Positions 41,838 through 52,975 of a DNA stretch of 64,000 nt are shown here, in pieces (the first letter of the stretch is position 1; the number at the start of each line of letters is the position of its first letter). Both the position numbers and the translations under genes were made by a program. Source of the stretch: Undaria pinnatifida (taxonomy: Eukaryota > Sar > Phaeophyceae > Laminariales > Alariaceae); the NCBI GenBank assembly GCA_012845835.1, contig JABAKD010000001.1, positions 1,319,501 to 1,383,500 on the forward strand, in the 5' to 3' direction. Under the pieces are notes generated by a model. It saw nothing but the letters and a program-made list of their open reading frames with translations, searched no databases and was not told where the DNA came from.

Positions 41838-43880
41838 CGATGACACCCACATTCGAACCACCGAAGACGAAGCTTACAAGTGGACAGTCTATCTACTAAT
41901 CCACAACTTTACGTCGCATTGATATCTATTTTATTTTTACAAATATAGACTATACGTATCGATTTTTTTATGGGGATCTATGGAACCTGGTCTCTCACGG
42001 GGTCCCGGTGGAGAAGTGGATAGGGTGGTCCCGGAGGTCTGGTACTCGTCGCGGAGCGGAAGTCGAAGCGGAGAGGGCGTCGCAGAGCTGAAGTCGAAGC
42101 GGACAGGACGTCGCGGTGCTGAGGTCCCTTGACGATCGTCCTCACAGCGGACGCACGCTGTAAAACTTTCTTTGTTATACTCCGGAGTATGTAGCAAGGA
42201 GATGCTAGAGCTAGAGCTAGAGAGACGGTGGGCTTATGCCCACGTCAAGCGGCGGGATCATCTTTCGGTGGCTGACCTTCCGGGGACGGGTCAACGCCGT
42301 CTATCGCGGGTGACGCCGTTCGCGACCCGGGATCGTGTATTGCCTGACCGGTGACGTGTCCTCTCACGCATGCGTGTACGCGATTTACGATAGGTATCTA
42401 CGACCCTGTCTTCCACATCACCCCCCTCTGTATTCGCTGCAAGCCCATCTTAGCTAGGGATGGTATTGTAGTGGTCATCGGGAGGATGGCAATTTTAGGA
42501 AACAGGGTGTCGATTTATCGGCTCGAGACACAGCAGCTGTTATATGCGTGCATCCACTCCTTATAACTGACGTGTTTATTAGCAAACACGGGTGTGAAAC
42601 ACCGGGCCACGCATGCGTGTACGCGATCTACGATAGGTATCTACGACCCTGTCTTCCACAGGTCACTTTTTTTTTTTTTCGATGACACCCATACTCGAAC
42701 CACCGAAGACCAAGCTTATAATAAGCGGACAGGCTATCTACTACACCACAACGTCACATTGATATCTATTATTATTGTATTTTTACGAATAGAATTGATA
42801 AATAAATACCAAAGTAAAAATACCAACACCTATCATTATAGTGGACAAAAAATAGGACCCTCCCAATAAAACTCACTTATCTAGTATATTGCAAGTAAGT
42901 ACCAACAACGCAGCTTGCAAAGATGAGTATTGACCTGAAATTCGTCGAACTCACGGCTGACGTCCTTGATTGTTTTTCATCAAATAAAATACCAAATATC
43001 GATTTTTCATTTGAGGATCATTTTATTTTCCGATGACACCCAGATTTGAACCAGCGAAGGTCAGGATTATAAACGGACAGTCTATCTACTAGACCACAAT
43101 GTCACAGCAGCAGTGGTATCTACCAGTACTATTTTTTAGGTGCAACTACTGCTACTGTATATAAGCGAAACATAGATGTACCACGCAGCTTGCAAAGTTG
43201 AGTTTCAACCATTCAATCGGTCGTACTCACAGCTGACGTTTTTCATTTTTTTTTAATGTAAAATATATAGTCTATCGATTTTTTCAAGAGGATATACTTT
43301 GTTTCCCGATGACACCTGGATTCAACTAACGAAAACCAGGCTTATAAGCGCAGTCTATCTACTAGAAGAACCACAAAAAAGTCACAATGCTGTCCATTTT
43401 TTTTTTACAAATAAATATCGATTTTTCATGAGGATCATTTTCTTTTTCGATGACACCCGCATTCGAACCAGCGAAGACCACCAGGATTATAAGCGGACAA
43501 TCTATGTGCTAGACCACAATTTGTCACAGCAGCAGTGGTGTATCTACCAGTATGAGTACCAATTTTTTACAAATACATCGTCGAACTCACGGCTGACGTC
43601 CTTGAACCATTTCTATAAAATATATATACTTCGAAGTACTCTATATCATTTTTTTTTTGAGGATAATTTTTTTCTCATATGATCCCATTATTCAACAAAC
43701 GAAAACCAGGCTTATATTATTAAGCGGATAGTCTATCTACTATTATTAATAGAAGACCACAAAGTCACATTGATATATATTTACTTTTTTTGTGAGGATC
43801 TTTTTTTTCCCCCGATGACACCGGGATTCGAACCAACGAGAAGACCTTGAGGCTTATAGTACATACATACCGGTACTACT
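41838..43880 (-). repeat. Cluster of seven tRNA-derived SINE units
   Basis: tRNA-like heads on the - strand lie at about 41838-41906, 42680-42757, 43031-43105, 43307-43386, 43448-43527, 43678-43768 and 43813-43880. Read on the - strand, each has an A-box-like TGGTCTAGTAGATAGACTG, a CCGCTTATAATCC-type middle, a B-box GGTTCGAATC and a GGGTGTCATCGG end. Most are followed by GATCCTCATGAAAAATCGAT, and several then by a body with GTCAGCTGTGAGT and CTTTGCAAGCTGCGT. Stem pairing is poor, so these are SINEs, not working tRNA genes. Bodies without heads recur near 23718, 24005, 24946 and 57925. Confidence 0.7.
42364..42663 (+). repeat. 55-bp direct repeat pair
   Basis: 42364-42422 and 42607-42663 share CACGCATGCGTGTACGCGAT, apart from one base, and GATAGGTATCTACGACCCTG. 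This lies inside the SINE cluster. Confidence 0.8.
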
Positions 43881-43889
43881 ACATCAGGT

Positions 43890-46800
43890 TTGTACATAAT
43901 ACCATCAGGTACTACGCTGTTGGATCACAATGCACGCCCAGCTCAAATCAGTCCGGCTATATACAGCCCAGCAGCGCAGCGTAGCGCCGTGCGGAGCCGT
44001 GCGGTGCGGTGCCGTGCCCTTCGCTGCGGTGCTGTGTCGTGCTTTTTTCTGTCCTGCCGACGACGCCACTTGTTAAATTAATAGGTGGGGGACACAGAGT
44101 GCCCCCTGCAGGTCTGCCAATTGAGTAAGGTCCTCGGAGTACTCACTTTCGTTCCTTCGTAGAGATGTAGCTTTATTCGTTTCCACCAGAGCCCGGGATA
44201 GCTTCTGAGATCGGAGGCGCGTGCCTCCGATCTAATTCCTAACTTCCCCGAATATGAACCGCCAACCTTATCATACGAAACCCATCCAAATGATCTCAAA
44301 TTCGGATACCTACAGGCCTTTCGAGGCCGTATCTTAACACTGCGCTGTTTGCTCTCTTTCGAACATAGAGCAGTACCGGGTATAATACGTGTTGTGTATT
44401 ACTTTTCTTCTTTTTTCTTTTTCTACATGTTTGTATGTATTTGATCTTTCACGGCCCCCTGTTTTCCCCCCACGCAAATTACCCCCGTACTGCCCATCAG
44501 AACGTAACATCGGTAACAAAAACACACAGCATCGCTGAGCACAACAGGGCAATTTACTCTGCACGAGCAGCTCTTGGCATTATCAAATCGCTGTTCGCAC
44601 GAAATCATGGGCCTCTTCTTTCTGCCCCTTTTTGCATGTTTTCAGTTGCATTCATTCTTGCCTTGCGCGAGTGTAGCGGGCGGCGTCAGCCGCCCGCTGA
44701 GCGGAGCCCTTGTATGTAATATGCGGGCATGCGCACGGGACCACAGAGCGCTACCCAGCCAACCAATCACGATTCTGTATTTTTTTTTCTTGTCCCGTTT
44801 CAAGCGTTGTTTACGGGATGGGCGGTTCATAGCGCCTCCTCCCAGGCAAAGCGTCCCGTGTTTCGTTCGGGAACCCAGGATACAGTCAGTGCAGCAGGGA
44901 CTTCCCCAATGGCTGCCGCGAGCGCGGTCAGATAGCGGGTGCTACGGAGGCACCAGCGGTCGCCCACCACATTGAATAGAGGTGATCGAATTATCTTGTT
45001 TCGTCGGACCTCGTTGGTGAACCGCTCACTGTTTGATTGAATTGCTTCACCGGTTGAGTTGCTGTGTAGAATACCCACACGTATCTGGTACCTGCTGCAC
45101 TGCGTTTTGGGGAGATTTCGAGCACGGCTTTGCCACAACGCGTACGCGCGCGCCGAGCCTATAGTCACCTGCCCTACACGTTCGAACGTGGTGTCTGAGA
45201 TCGGTCCGTTTCCCCAATATCTTGATCGGTCTGTGTGGATACATACGACCTGCTTTGGGGCTGCTTGTTGTCAGTGCAAGATCCCGCAGCCTGCAGTCCT
45301 CACTTGTTTGCCAGGTCAAGTACGACTTTTCCCCAAAGTATGATGATACAGGGATTGTGATACTGGTACAGGCCTGCTGTGAATAAAGGCGGCCTGCTAT
45401 TGGGTACCATCTACAAGCAGTGCTCTTTCTTTGTCTCATTTTCGTCTGGCCGTCAGTCAGACCTTACGTTCTTCAGGCCTGAAACATGCCGTGTCTACGT
45501 TTAGCTTGTGCCGTGTATTCGCCGCGTCAGTCTAGAACCATTGTTCCGTACAAAAGGATCCCCGCTTGTGATACACATCGCCTGATATCGGATACCGTCT
45601 AGTACTGCTGTACCTACGTCTCCTATGATATCCTTTGTGCCCGTCCGTCAGGCCCGCCGCGGTCAGGCCCGCCGCTTCAGGGCACAGTTTGAAACATGTG
45701 GCGCCTGCGAGTAGCGAATCTCGTGTTGTTCGTCGCGTCCAGCTCGATCGTCCGACCGAGCTCAATTGTTGGCGGCTTCCTGTACGAGAGGACCCGCCCG
45801 AGATTCCACGCTGGCACCCCCGGTTCGAGACCCGAGGACGGCACCCCCGGCGCAGGACCTTACACAGAATCACGAACTGAGGCCGACACGCGTGACGCAG
45901 GCCATGATTTGGAACGGGACCAAGAGGTAAGAGGTTCGTACATGCATGCAGCGATGGCAGGTACGGCATTGCCCATCGTAGCACCGACGGCGCTATGCTG
46001 GGCGTAGGGCCCCGGACCCAAAAGCAAGGGGTTAGTAAAAGCGTGCAGCTTAAAACACACCAGGTACTTGTTTATGTTCAAAAGCTCCATCGTAACGCCG
46101 AAAGCGCTATTCTAATACGGAGGGCCATAGTTATCATAACCCACGATATATCTAGACAAAAATAGATATTCCCCTATGGTCACTATTATCCATATTTTGG
46201 TTTTGATTGCTATTTCCCCCCATCAATTATCGCATAGCTTGGAAGATTGGGCACAGGAGTTGGGTTGTGCCAGGGTGCTTGATCCAAGGCACGGGGTTCG
46301 TGTGGATTGAGCATGCAGCTTTAACAGCTACCTAGTGCGCTCAGAGGTTTTATGGGGGTACAGAGCGCGCTATGTTTGGGTGCAGGACCCAGAGGTAGGG
46401 GTTCGTATCACAGGCATGCGGCGCTGGCGGGTAATTGAAAACCTCCATCGCCCAGTGCTAGTAGTATGGTACGCCCTCGTCGTTTGGACACACCCGAGTG
46501 CCGTATAGGAGCTTTTTGTGCGTCGGCGCGATAAAAACTGAATCGAGAACGACCTCGATGTTTTCTGAGGAAGGCTGCCCATGACATCCTAGTGCCATTT
46601 CGCATGCCCCTGCATATGCTGTGCTTGGGGCGTGGGCGTAAAAGTAAGCACTGTTGGTGTATTCGTACGAACAAGAGCGACATCGCAGGAGATTCGGCTC
46701 TACCGACGGAGCGACAGCGCGAGCGATGACGGCGACACAAAGCCGCCACTTGCTTACTATCAACTGAGCGACGAGATCGATCGTCCGACCGAGCGCGCCA

Positions 46801-47550
46801 ATTTGGCGGCGCAAGGGCGCAAAAAAAAACGAGCAAACTGGTGATCGACGATTGTTTGCTGCCGGGGGTCCTTCTGAATCGTAGAGGGCCTACCCATTGC
46901 ACAGGTAAAAGCGGGGTGGTGGGTCACCAGCAGGTAGATACATGCATCATGAACATATTACTGCTCCTTCCCGGGGTGCAGCCGTCGTCGTAGCGGGGCG
47001 AGCCGCCACGTTTCTGGCTCACCTTGCTTCCTCTAGAGTTCGTGCCAGTATCCTGCTGTACCTTCAAATCCTCCGATTTCCAATCTAAGCGGGGATTGAT
47101 CCGAGACTGCAGCTTCCGGCGAGGTCAAATCGTTGAGTTTTGTAAACGCGACAGATCACAGATGACAGGTGGCGCGGATGCACATGCATACGAGCGAACA
47201 TTGTTCAGGCACTTGCGAACAGCGGTTTGCCATCGTATTTATTAACTTTAGACTTTTCCTTTTCACATGGGTGGTATTGAGACTAAATACGCGGCTTCCC
47301 AGAGCTGCAGCAGTGCATCACCTTCGTGGGAAGGCGTTATTGATCAAGCCGGCGGAATCGACTGTTCGTTAGCTCCAAGCGGGGTAGGTTTCAGGTCATT
47401 GTATTACGTCTCCCAACCACCGAGTAGGGGCAAGTCGAGAAGAGAACTCCCGCGTGAGACCTCCGAGAAGAGTGAGCTCCCGAGCGAGAGCGCACAGCAG
47501 TCTACCATCACGAACGCCATCCAGGTACTACTACTACTTGTAGGTACCCA
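43890..47550. other. Unassigned region with hairpins and weak candidate exons
   Basis: Contains perfect hairpins at 44206-44232 (AGATCGGAGGC/GCCTCCGATCT) and about 44675-44698 (AGCGGGCGG/CCGCCCGCT). Segments near 45700-46040 and 46380-46810 resemble each other in places (TCGATCGTCCGACCGAGC; an AGAGGTAxGxGGTTCGTA-like word). Open stretches ending in donor-like AAGAG|GTAAGA at 45926 and ATCCAG|GTACTA at 47524 could be exons, but no family is recognised. Confidence 0.35.
46689..46844 (+). CDS. Candidate terminal exon, unknown protein
   Basis: After ACATCGCAG an open frame reads EIRLYRRSDSASDDGDTKPP, then LAYYQLSDEIDRPTERANLA, and ends GRKKKRANW with TGA. The acid-then-basic composition looks protein-like, but I cannot name the protein or its earlier exons. 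Confidence 0.25.
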   Translation, partial: EIRLYRRSDSASDDGDTKPPLAYYQLSDEIDRPTERANLAAQGRKKKRANW

Positions 47551-48723
47551 CTAATAGTCCAGAAGCCCGAACCGGCACGAAACTAATACGCAACTGTCAT
47601 ACTGAAAATCCCAAATCAACACCCTCCCGAATTCTTCACAAGACTGACGAATCAACAGTTGACTCAATCACCTAAAACACAAAAAGTGGCCAGAGGAAAA
47701 CTCATCCCAATGAGCGAAAACCTCTTTCATACTCTCACTTAAAACAGTTGTAATCACAAGAAGAGATTACAACAGCCGCGCCTTCAGGGCAAAAACAGAT
47801 TGCGACAGATAAAAGGCCAGAGATCGCGAGGTCACCCCGACAAAGGTCTCCCGGTATCCCCTACTACCGCCATAGATACACAGATCATGCCAGTAAAACA
47901 ATATAGCACAAATTCTTGTCCGCAAACACAGATTTTATCCGACGGGAAAATTTGCCTACGCTCTCCCTGATACAATGAGTATCTGACCATCCACAAGCCA
48001 TCCTATTTATCATTGCAAAACACATGCAAAAACTTGCTTGATAATTAAATCAAATTATCAAAATATTTCATCCTTCGAGTTCCCAAACAAGATTGCAACC
48101 ACCCATCAAGTTCGAAAAATCAACGTCGGTAATGACTAATTGTGACTTTGCATCCCCTCTCTCATTTGAGACCAGTATGTCCTGTACTGTACGGTCACAA
48201 GGGTGCCCCACCCCATCTTGTCAACACACGTAGGCAACCACAAACAAGAGATACCGGCAAGGCCTGTAAGCCAGTGTAACCAATTCTCGCCAACAAGCGC
48301 GATTACCCGAAATATTGGTCATTTGCAAACCACCATACAAACGGAAACACTCTCCGTTTCGCTTTTGTTTGCTATAGCTCCAGATAATCGAATAAAGCAA
48401 CAATTAAAATGCCGCCACTGTCGGTACGAACAGTTCAAGCCCTCTCAGCTACGCAAACTATTCGACCACCGCATTTGTTTTTCGTGTTTCACTCCTCCTT
48501 TGCGGACAAGCATTCCCAAAATGATACTTTTGATAAAACAACCAATCAATCATGAATACGCCCACCTCTATTTGGAATCAATCAGAAGACAACCTCGAAA
48601 ACAAAAGATACCCGAAAAATTCAATACCTTCAGTGCCATCATCAGGACCATACATCAGCGGTACACCACTCAATATGGTGCACCTACGTACCCTTTTTCT
48701 CCAAATCGTAATTGTGTGCATAT
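47530..48723. other. AC-rich flank left of the retrotransposon
   Basis: Base composition differs from neighbouring DNA (A- and C-rich, short A runs). The only notable frame is 48203-48838 on the + strand, described separately. Confidence 0.4.
48203..48723 (+). pseudogene. Possible remnant with a CxxC...CxxC motif, cut by the LTR
   Basis: This open frame holds CRHCRYEQFKPSQLRKLFDH followed by ICFSC, i.e. two CxxC pairs separated by about 20 residues, which could be a zinc-binding knot. It runs into the LTR at 48724, so the last part of the frame is LTR sequence. No clear continuation is seen right of 55159. The family is not recognised. Confidence 0.2.
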
Positions 48724-49255
48724 TGTTGGTAAATCAGTGGCTTCTGGAGAAAGGCATTATATTAGAGAGACCAATGTCTGGAGAGACAGGTCAGAAAGTG
48801 GAGTGGGTCATGTGGGCCAACTCTCCACAGCCCAGTAACAACCGCTCGTAGTCGAATACCTAAACCTCCTCGCATAGTGCCTACTCGTACATACCCGTGT
48901 GACTGCTCGTGGGTGATACCACGAGACGATCCCTGTAACTTACCTCCGTGACACAACATATGTAACTGTAACTTATTGCTAGTCTGTTCGTTGAGACAAG
49001 CTATATCGTGTTAGCAACACTACAGGAATGTTCCTATTCGTCAATGTGTCCAACGTACCGACATACCAACGTACCGTACACACCACTACGGTCCGATGTA
49101 TAACTCGTGCACATGTACAATCTACCGAAGTACCGTAGCACCACAAGAAGAGTATTCTGGTACAACAACATACAATCAACAGTTCTGCTATTCAAACCAA
49201 CCAATCAGAGTTTCACCGCAGTACAGTTGATACGTACATGCCGCTATCACGAACA
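48724..49255 (-). repeat. 3' LTR of the copia element (532 bp)
   Basis: Same length as the 5' LTR. It is preceded in the element's sense by the polypurine tract AGGGAGGG. Confidence 0.93.
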
Positions 49256-49450
49256 CCCTCCCTAGGGGCTGTTGTATCTACCAGACCAAATACATATCAA
49301 ACAAAAACAAAAACAAAACGACTCAGACTTCTACTTCTTGATACCAAGTGCAAAGTCGCGGTGAACTTCAAAAATATCTCTCGGCAACGCCTTCGTGAGG
49401 ATGTCCGCGTGTTGTTTCTCGCTGGGGACGTGGGTGACTTCGATCACACC

Positions 49451-52400
49451 CTACTCGGTCAGATTCCTAAGAAAGTGGTGCCTCACATCGATGTGCTTAC
49501 TCCTACTCGAGCTCAGCGGGTTCTCTGCGAGCGCAATCGCCCCCTCGTTGTCTTCAAGGACATCTATCTTACGAGGCTTCGCACTAGGCCTCAGGAACTG
49601 AAGCATTCCGTTTACAAACAGAGCCTCCTTTACACCATCTCCCATCGCAAGATACTCTGCTTCTGAAGTTGACTGTGAAACGCATTTCTGCGTCCTAGAA
49701 ATCCAAACTACAGGCATCGCCGCCACGAAAACCATCGCACCCGAAACTGATCTACGGTCAGTGGCCCTACCTGCAAAGTCAGCATCTACATACACCAACG
49801 TGCCTGCGTCTACCGAACTATCCTGCTTGAACTTCAAAGTCAGATGCACCGTTTCCAGAAGATAATTGAGAATCTTCTGAGCTGCCTTCCAGTGGCTCCT
49901 CTTTGGTTCGTGAGAGTGCCTCGCCACCGCCCGCACAGCATTCGCGATGTCGGGCCTTGTCTGGCTGGCGATCCACATCAGGCTCCCCACCACCTCTCGG
50001 AACGGCACATCTCCTGCCCCCTCATCCCCCATCACGGACCTGTTATCATTGGCAAGGGAAGCAGGGATCGAGCTGGTGCGACATATATTGAATCTCTCGA
50101 GAACACTCCTGATATATCTTTCCTGAGAAATCTCAACCGTACCAGCCTCACGGTCGCGAATATATTCACAACCTAGAAATAACTTGACCTCCCCCAAGTC
50201 CTTCGTAGGAAGAGAGTCACCTAGTGCTGCCACAACCACCTTGGCAAGGTTCTTACTTCCTGCATACAGAATGTCATCCACGTGGATCGCGACCATCCCC
50301 AATACCTCGTCTCCCATCATGAAACGCAGGACACAGGGGTCAGACATTGACTGCTCAAAACCAATCCTCTTCAGTTCCGACACCAGCCTCTTGTAAAATG
50401 TCCTAGAAGCCTGCTTCAATCCGTACAAACTCTTGTTCAAACGGACAACCTTTCCTGACATCGACCCGCAGCCAGGAGGCAACTTCATGAACACCTCGTG
50501 ATCCAATTCCGACTGAACAAATGCTTGCTCAATATCCCAGTGGAGTAATTCCAAATTGTACAAACACGCCAACACTATCAGCAATCGTAAAGATGCAGCA
50601 TTTGCGGTAGGCGACAATGTCTCAAGATAATCCACACCATACTTCTGCTTGAAGCCCTTCGCTACAAGCCTAGCCTTGGCCTTCACTATCTTTCCTGTCT
50701 CGTCTGCTTTCCACTTGAAAACCCATCTAGCATCAATCGAAATACAGCCTATCGGGACTTTTACTGCCAATGTGAACGTTCCTGCTCTTATCAAGCCTTC
50801 AATTTCGGCAGACCTGGCTCCTTCCCAAATCTTAGCGTACTTCGAACGCTGGGCTTCCTGATAACTACCAGGCTCCGATTCTACATCCTGAACCAGTTCT
50901 TTCGGCAATTCCGTCTCATCACCTGCTCTCTGCTCCGACAACATTGAGTACACGACCTCTGTCGCGAAGATGGGTCCTAGGGTGGCCATGAGGCCGGGTA
51001 CACTCTGCTGGTTGACTGCACGAGTTTGCGCGCGAGTCCTACCTTCTCTCACTTCATCATTTTCACGCGCGGAAGTATTAAAGTCAGCAAGCTCGGCCAC
51101 ATGCCGCGGACGACGAGCGGCTGGAGGGGATGCCTCCGCCTCTACCAGTCCTCCCGACCCAATCGACTCTTCATCATCATGCCCTCCCTGTCCCATCGAC
51201 TCTACCTCATCATCCCCTCCCAGATCCCCCATCTCTACCTCTCCTGATTCCTGCCCTCCCTGGCCCTCCCCGTCATTCACAGGCGAAGACACAGAAGGAG
51301 CAACACTACCAGAAGAAATGTTCACGGGGGCAGACGGTTCAGCAGGGGAAGATGGAACAGAAAAGGACGGGCCTATACTACCTGCGCCAACACTCTCAAC
51401 CTCCTCGACTCCCGCACCAGAGGGCACGGCATCACGTTTCAAAAGTGTGTGAGCGACTCCTCTTCCCACAAGCGGCCATATCTCGGTTTCAACATCGTCG
51501 TCACTATCCTCCCCTCCCTCCTCTGCTATCTCTATCGGCAAAGAAGGTTGCAGCGGAGGGAGCTGTGACGGCAGCACCTCCCACGTCACATCCCTCGTTT
51601 CTTGAATAGTACCAGCCCTCGTTAGCACTCTATGACAATCACGCGGGTGGTCTCTCGAAGGACCGACAAAGAAACAACTCTCACCCTTCGGCAGCAGCTT
51701 TGACGGTCGCTGCCACCTACAGTAGGCGGGCTTCAAAAACGGATACGGTCTAGCGGGACGAGGTTCACCATACCACATTTCATACGGCGATTTGGATTCA
51801 GGGTTAGCAGAACACGCAGTGTGGTTCATCGCTTCGCAAGCCCAGTGCATATCCTCAGCCCAGAGTTTATCAGTCTTAGGTAACTGTACATGCCCAAAAA
51901 GAACTTTAGCTTGAATACGAGCCGCCATCGCGGCCTCCTCTATCAATCCCAGCCCACGCTCTGCAACACCATTATATTGCGGACTATAAGCCGGTGTGAA
52001 CTCTTGTTTGATCAAAAGCTCGTTGCACACAGATGCAAACTCCCCCCCGAAAAACTCCCCACCATTGTCAGACTTAACAATCTCAACCAATGACGGGACA
52101 CCATCAGCACGCACACTCGCAAGAAAACTCCGGAAAGCACTGCCAGCGTGTGATTTATTTTTCAGGAAATACAGCCATGCACGTCTCGTGAAATCATCCT
52201 TCAAAATCATGGGGTAATGTTTTCCCCCTACGGACGCAATGTCCTTCCTTCCTCCCAGGTCAACAAAAACTCTGCCCAACTTTTTATCCGATCGAGTTTT
52301 AGTTTCCCGAACGATTCCTTTCCGAATAGCCTTCGACATCGAACACCCTGAACAAGCATGCATGTCACCAACCAACTTGGTATCTAATCGCTTTGCAGTA

Positions 52401-52975
52401 GTGCGAAGCAGACCCTCGTGCAAATGTGCATAAATATTGTGGAAATCGTTGATATCCATCGTAGTTTCATGCTTGGGGTTGGCGGGAGTGAGAGCAGCCA
52501 ACACCGTACCAACAGAGGCTTCTCCTAGGCGATACGCAGACGCAATCAGCATGCCATCGAAGTTCTGAAAAGTTACTTGTCCATTGAATGCAGTCATAAC
52601 ACCATTAGGACCACCAAGACCATTCCATGACTCACCATCAAACTCTGCACTCGGAGAAAAGAGATTATACCCCAAGCTGGGAGAGTACAATACGTTCTTC
52701 AATTCCACGGAGAACTCACTGTCAGCAGTCACAGATACCAAGTCTAGCGTTCCGGAGTAAGCTACTTCACAAGACACGCCACCAATTCCATTCACACTTC
52801 TGTGGCAAGGCTTCAAGTCTCTCATGCAAGACAGGGAATCAGTCATGTGATATGAAGTGCCTGCGTCAGCATACCAATCCTCGACATATCTAGCCTTGTT
52901 GACAGCTTTCAGGATCATATCATTACTGACGGCGCTCATAATCAGATCATCACGGGACGTCATCAGACACTTCAC
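49451..52975 (-). CDS. pol: Copia Pol polyprotein (1174 residues as read, C terminus cut)
   Basis: Domains in order: protease with WYADAGTSYHMTD (34-46); zinc HHCC region (about 179-211) and integrase core with D239, D303 (KSDNGGEF) and E339 (YNGVAERG); a Ser/Glu/Gly-rich linker (480-640); reverse transcriptase from about 745, with DIEQAFV (814-820) and HVDDILYAG (898-906); RNase H with VYVDADFAG (1061-1069), STSEAEYLA (1102-1110) and RSKHIDVRHHF (1158-1168). The frame relates to gag by +1. It ends at TAG 49453-49451. The same frame continues beyond for about 40 codons with the family's usual ADILTKALP ending, to a TAG at 49333-49331, so the stop is premature. Confidence 0.93.
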   Translation of the reverse strand: MKCLMTSRDDLIMSAVSNDMILKAVNKARYVEDWYADAGTSYHMTDSLSCMRDLKPCHRSVNGIGGVSCEVAYSGTLDLVSVTADSEFSVELKNVLYSPSLGYNLFSPSAEFDGESWNGLGGPNGVMTAFNGQVTFQNFDGMLIASAYRLGEASVGTVLAALTPANPKHETTMDINDFHNIYAHLHEGLLRTTAKRLDTKLVGDMHACSGCSMSKAIRKGIVRETKTRSDKKLGRVFVDLGGRKDIASVGGKHYPMILKDDFTRRAWLYFLKNKSHAGSAFRSFLASVRADGVPSLVEIVKSDNGGEFFGGEFASVCNELLIKQEFTPAYSPQYNGVAERGLGLIEEAAMAARIQAKVLFGHVQLPKTDKLWAEDMHWACEAMNHTACSANPESKSPYEMWYGEPRPARPYPFLKPAYCRWQRPSKLLPKGESCFFVGPSRDHPRDCHRVLTRAGTIQETRDVTWEVLPSQLPPLQPSLPIEIAEEGGEDSDDDVETEIWPLVGRGVAHTLLKRDAVPSGAGVEEVESVGAGSIGPSFSVPSSPAEPSAPVNISSGSVAPSVSSPVNDGEGQGGQESGEVEMGDLGGDDEVESMGQGGHDDEESIGSGGLVEAEASPPAARRPRHVAELADFNTSARENDEVREGRTRAQTRAVNQQSVPGLMATLGPIFATEVVYSMLSEQRAGDETELPKELVQDVESEPGSYQEAQRSKYAKIWEGARSAEIEGLIRAGTFTLAVKVPIGCISIDARWVFKWKADETGKIVKAKARLVAKGFKQKYGVDYLETLSPTANAASLRLLIVLACLYNLELLHWDIEQAFVQSELDHEVFMKLPPGCGSMSGKVVRLNKSLYGLKQASRTFYKRLVSELKRIGFEQSMSDPCVLRFMMGDEVLGMVAIHVDDILYAGSKNLAKVVVAALGDSLPTKDLGEVKLFLGCEYIRDREAGTVEISQERYIRSVLERFNICRTSSIPASLANDNRSVMGDEGAGDVPFREVVGSLMWIASQTRPDIANAVRAVARHSHEPKRSHWKAAQKILNYLLETVHLTLKFKQDSSVDAGTLVYVDADFAGRATDRRSVSGAMVFVAAMPVVWISRTQKCVSQSTSEAEYLAMGDGVKEALFVNGMLQFLRPSAKPRKIDVLEDNEGAIALAENPLSSSRSKHIDVRHHFLRNLTE

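Noticed and set aside
41838-43880. Functional tRNA genes
   Set aside because: A and B boxes are visible but acceptor and T stems pair poorly and the copies vary in length; the attached common body marks them as SINEs.
48762-49179. Small - strand frames repeated at 54666-55083
   Set aside because: They lie in the two LTRs and are identical for that reason.
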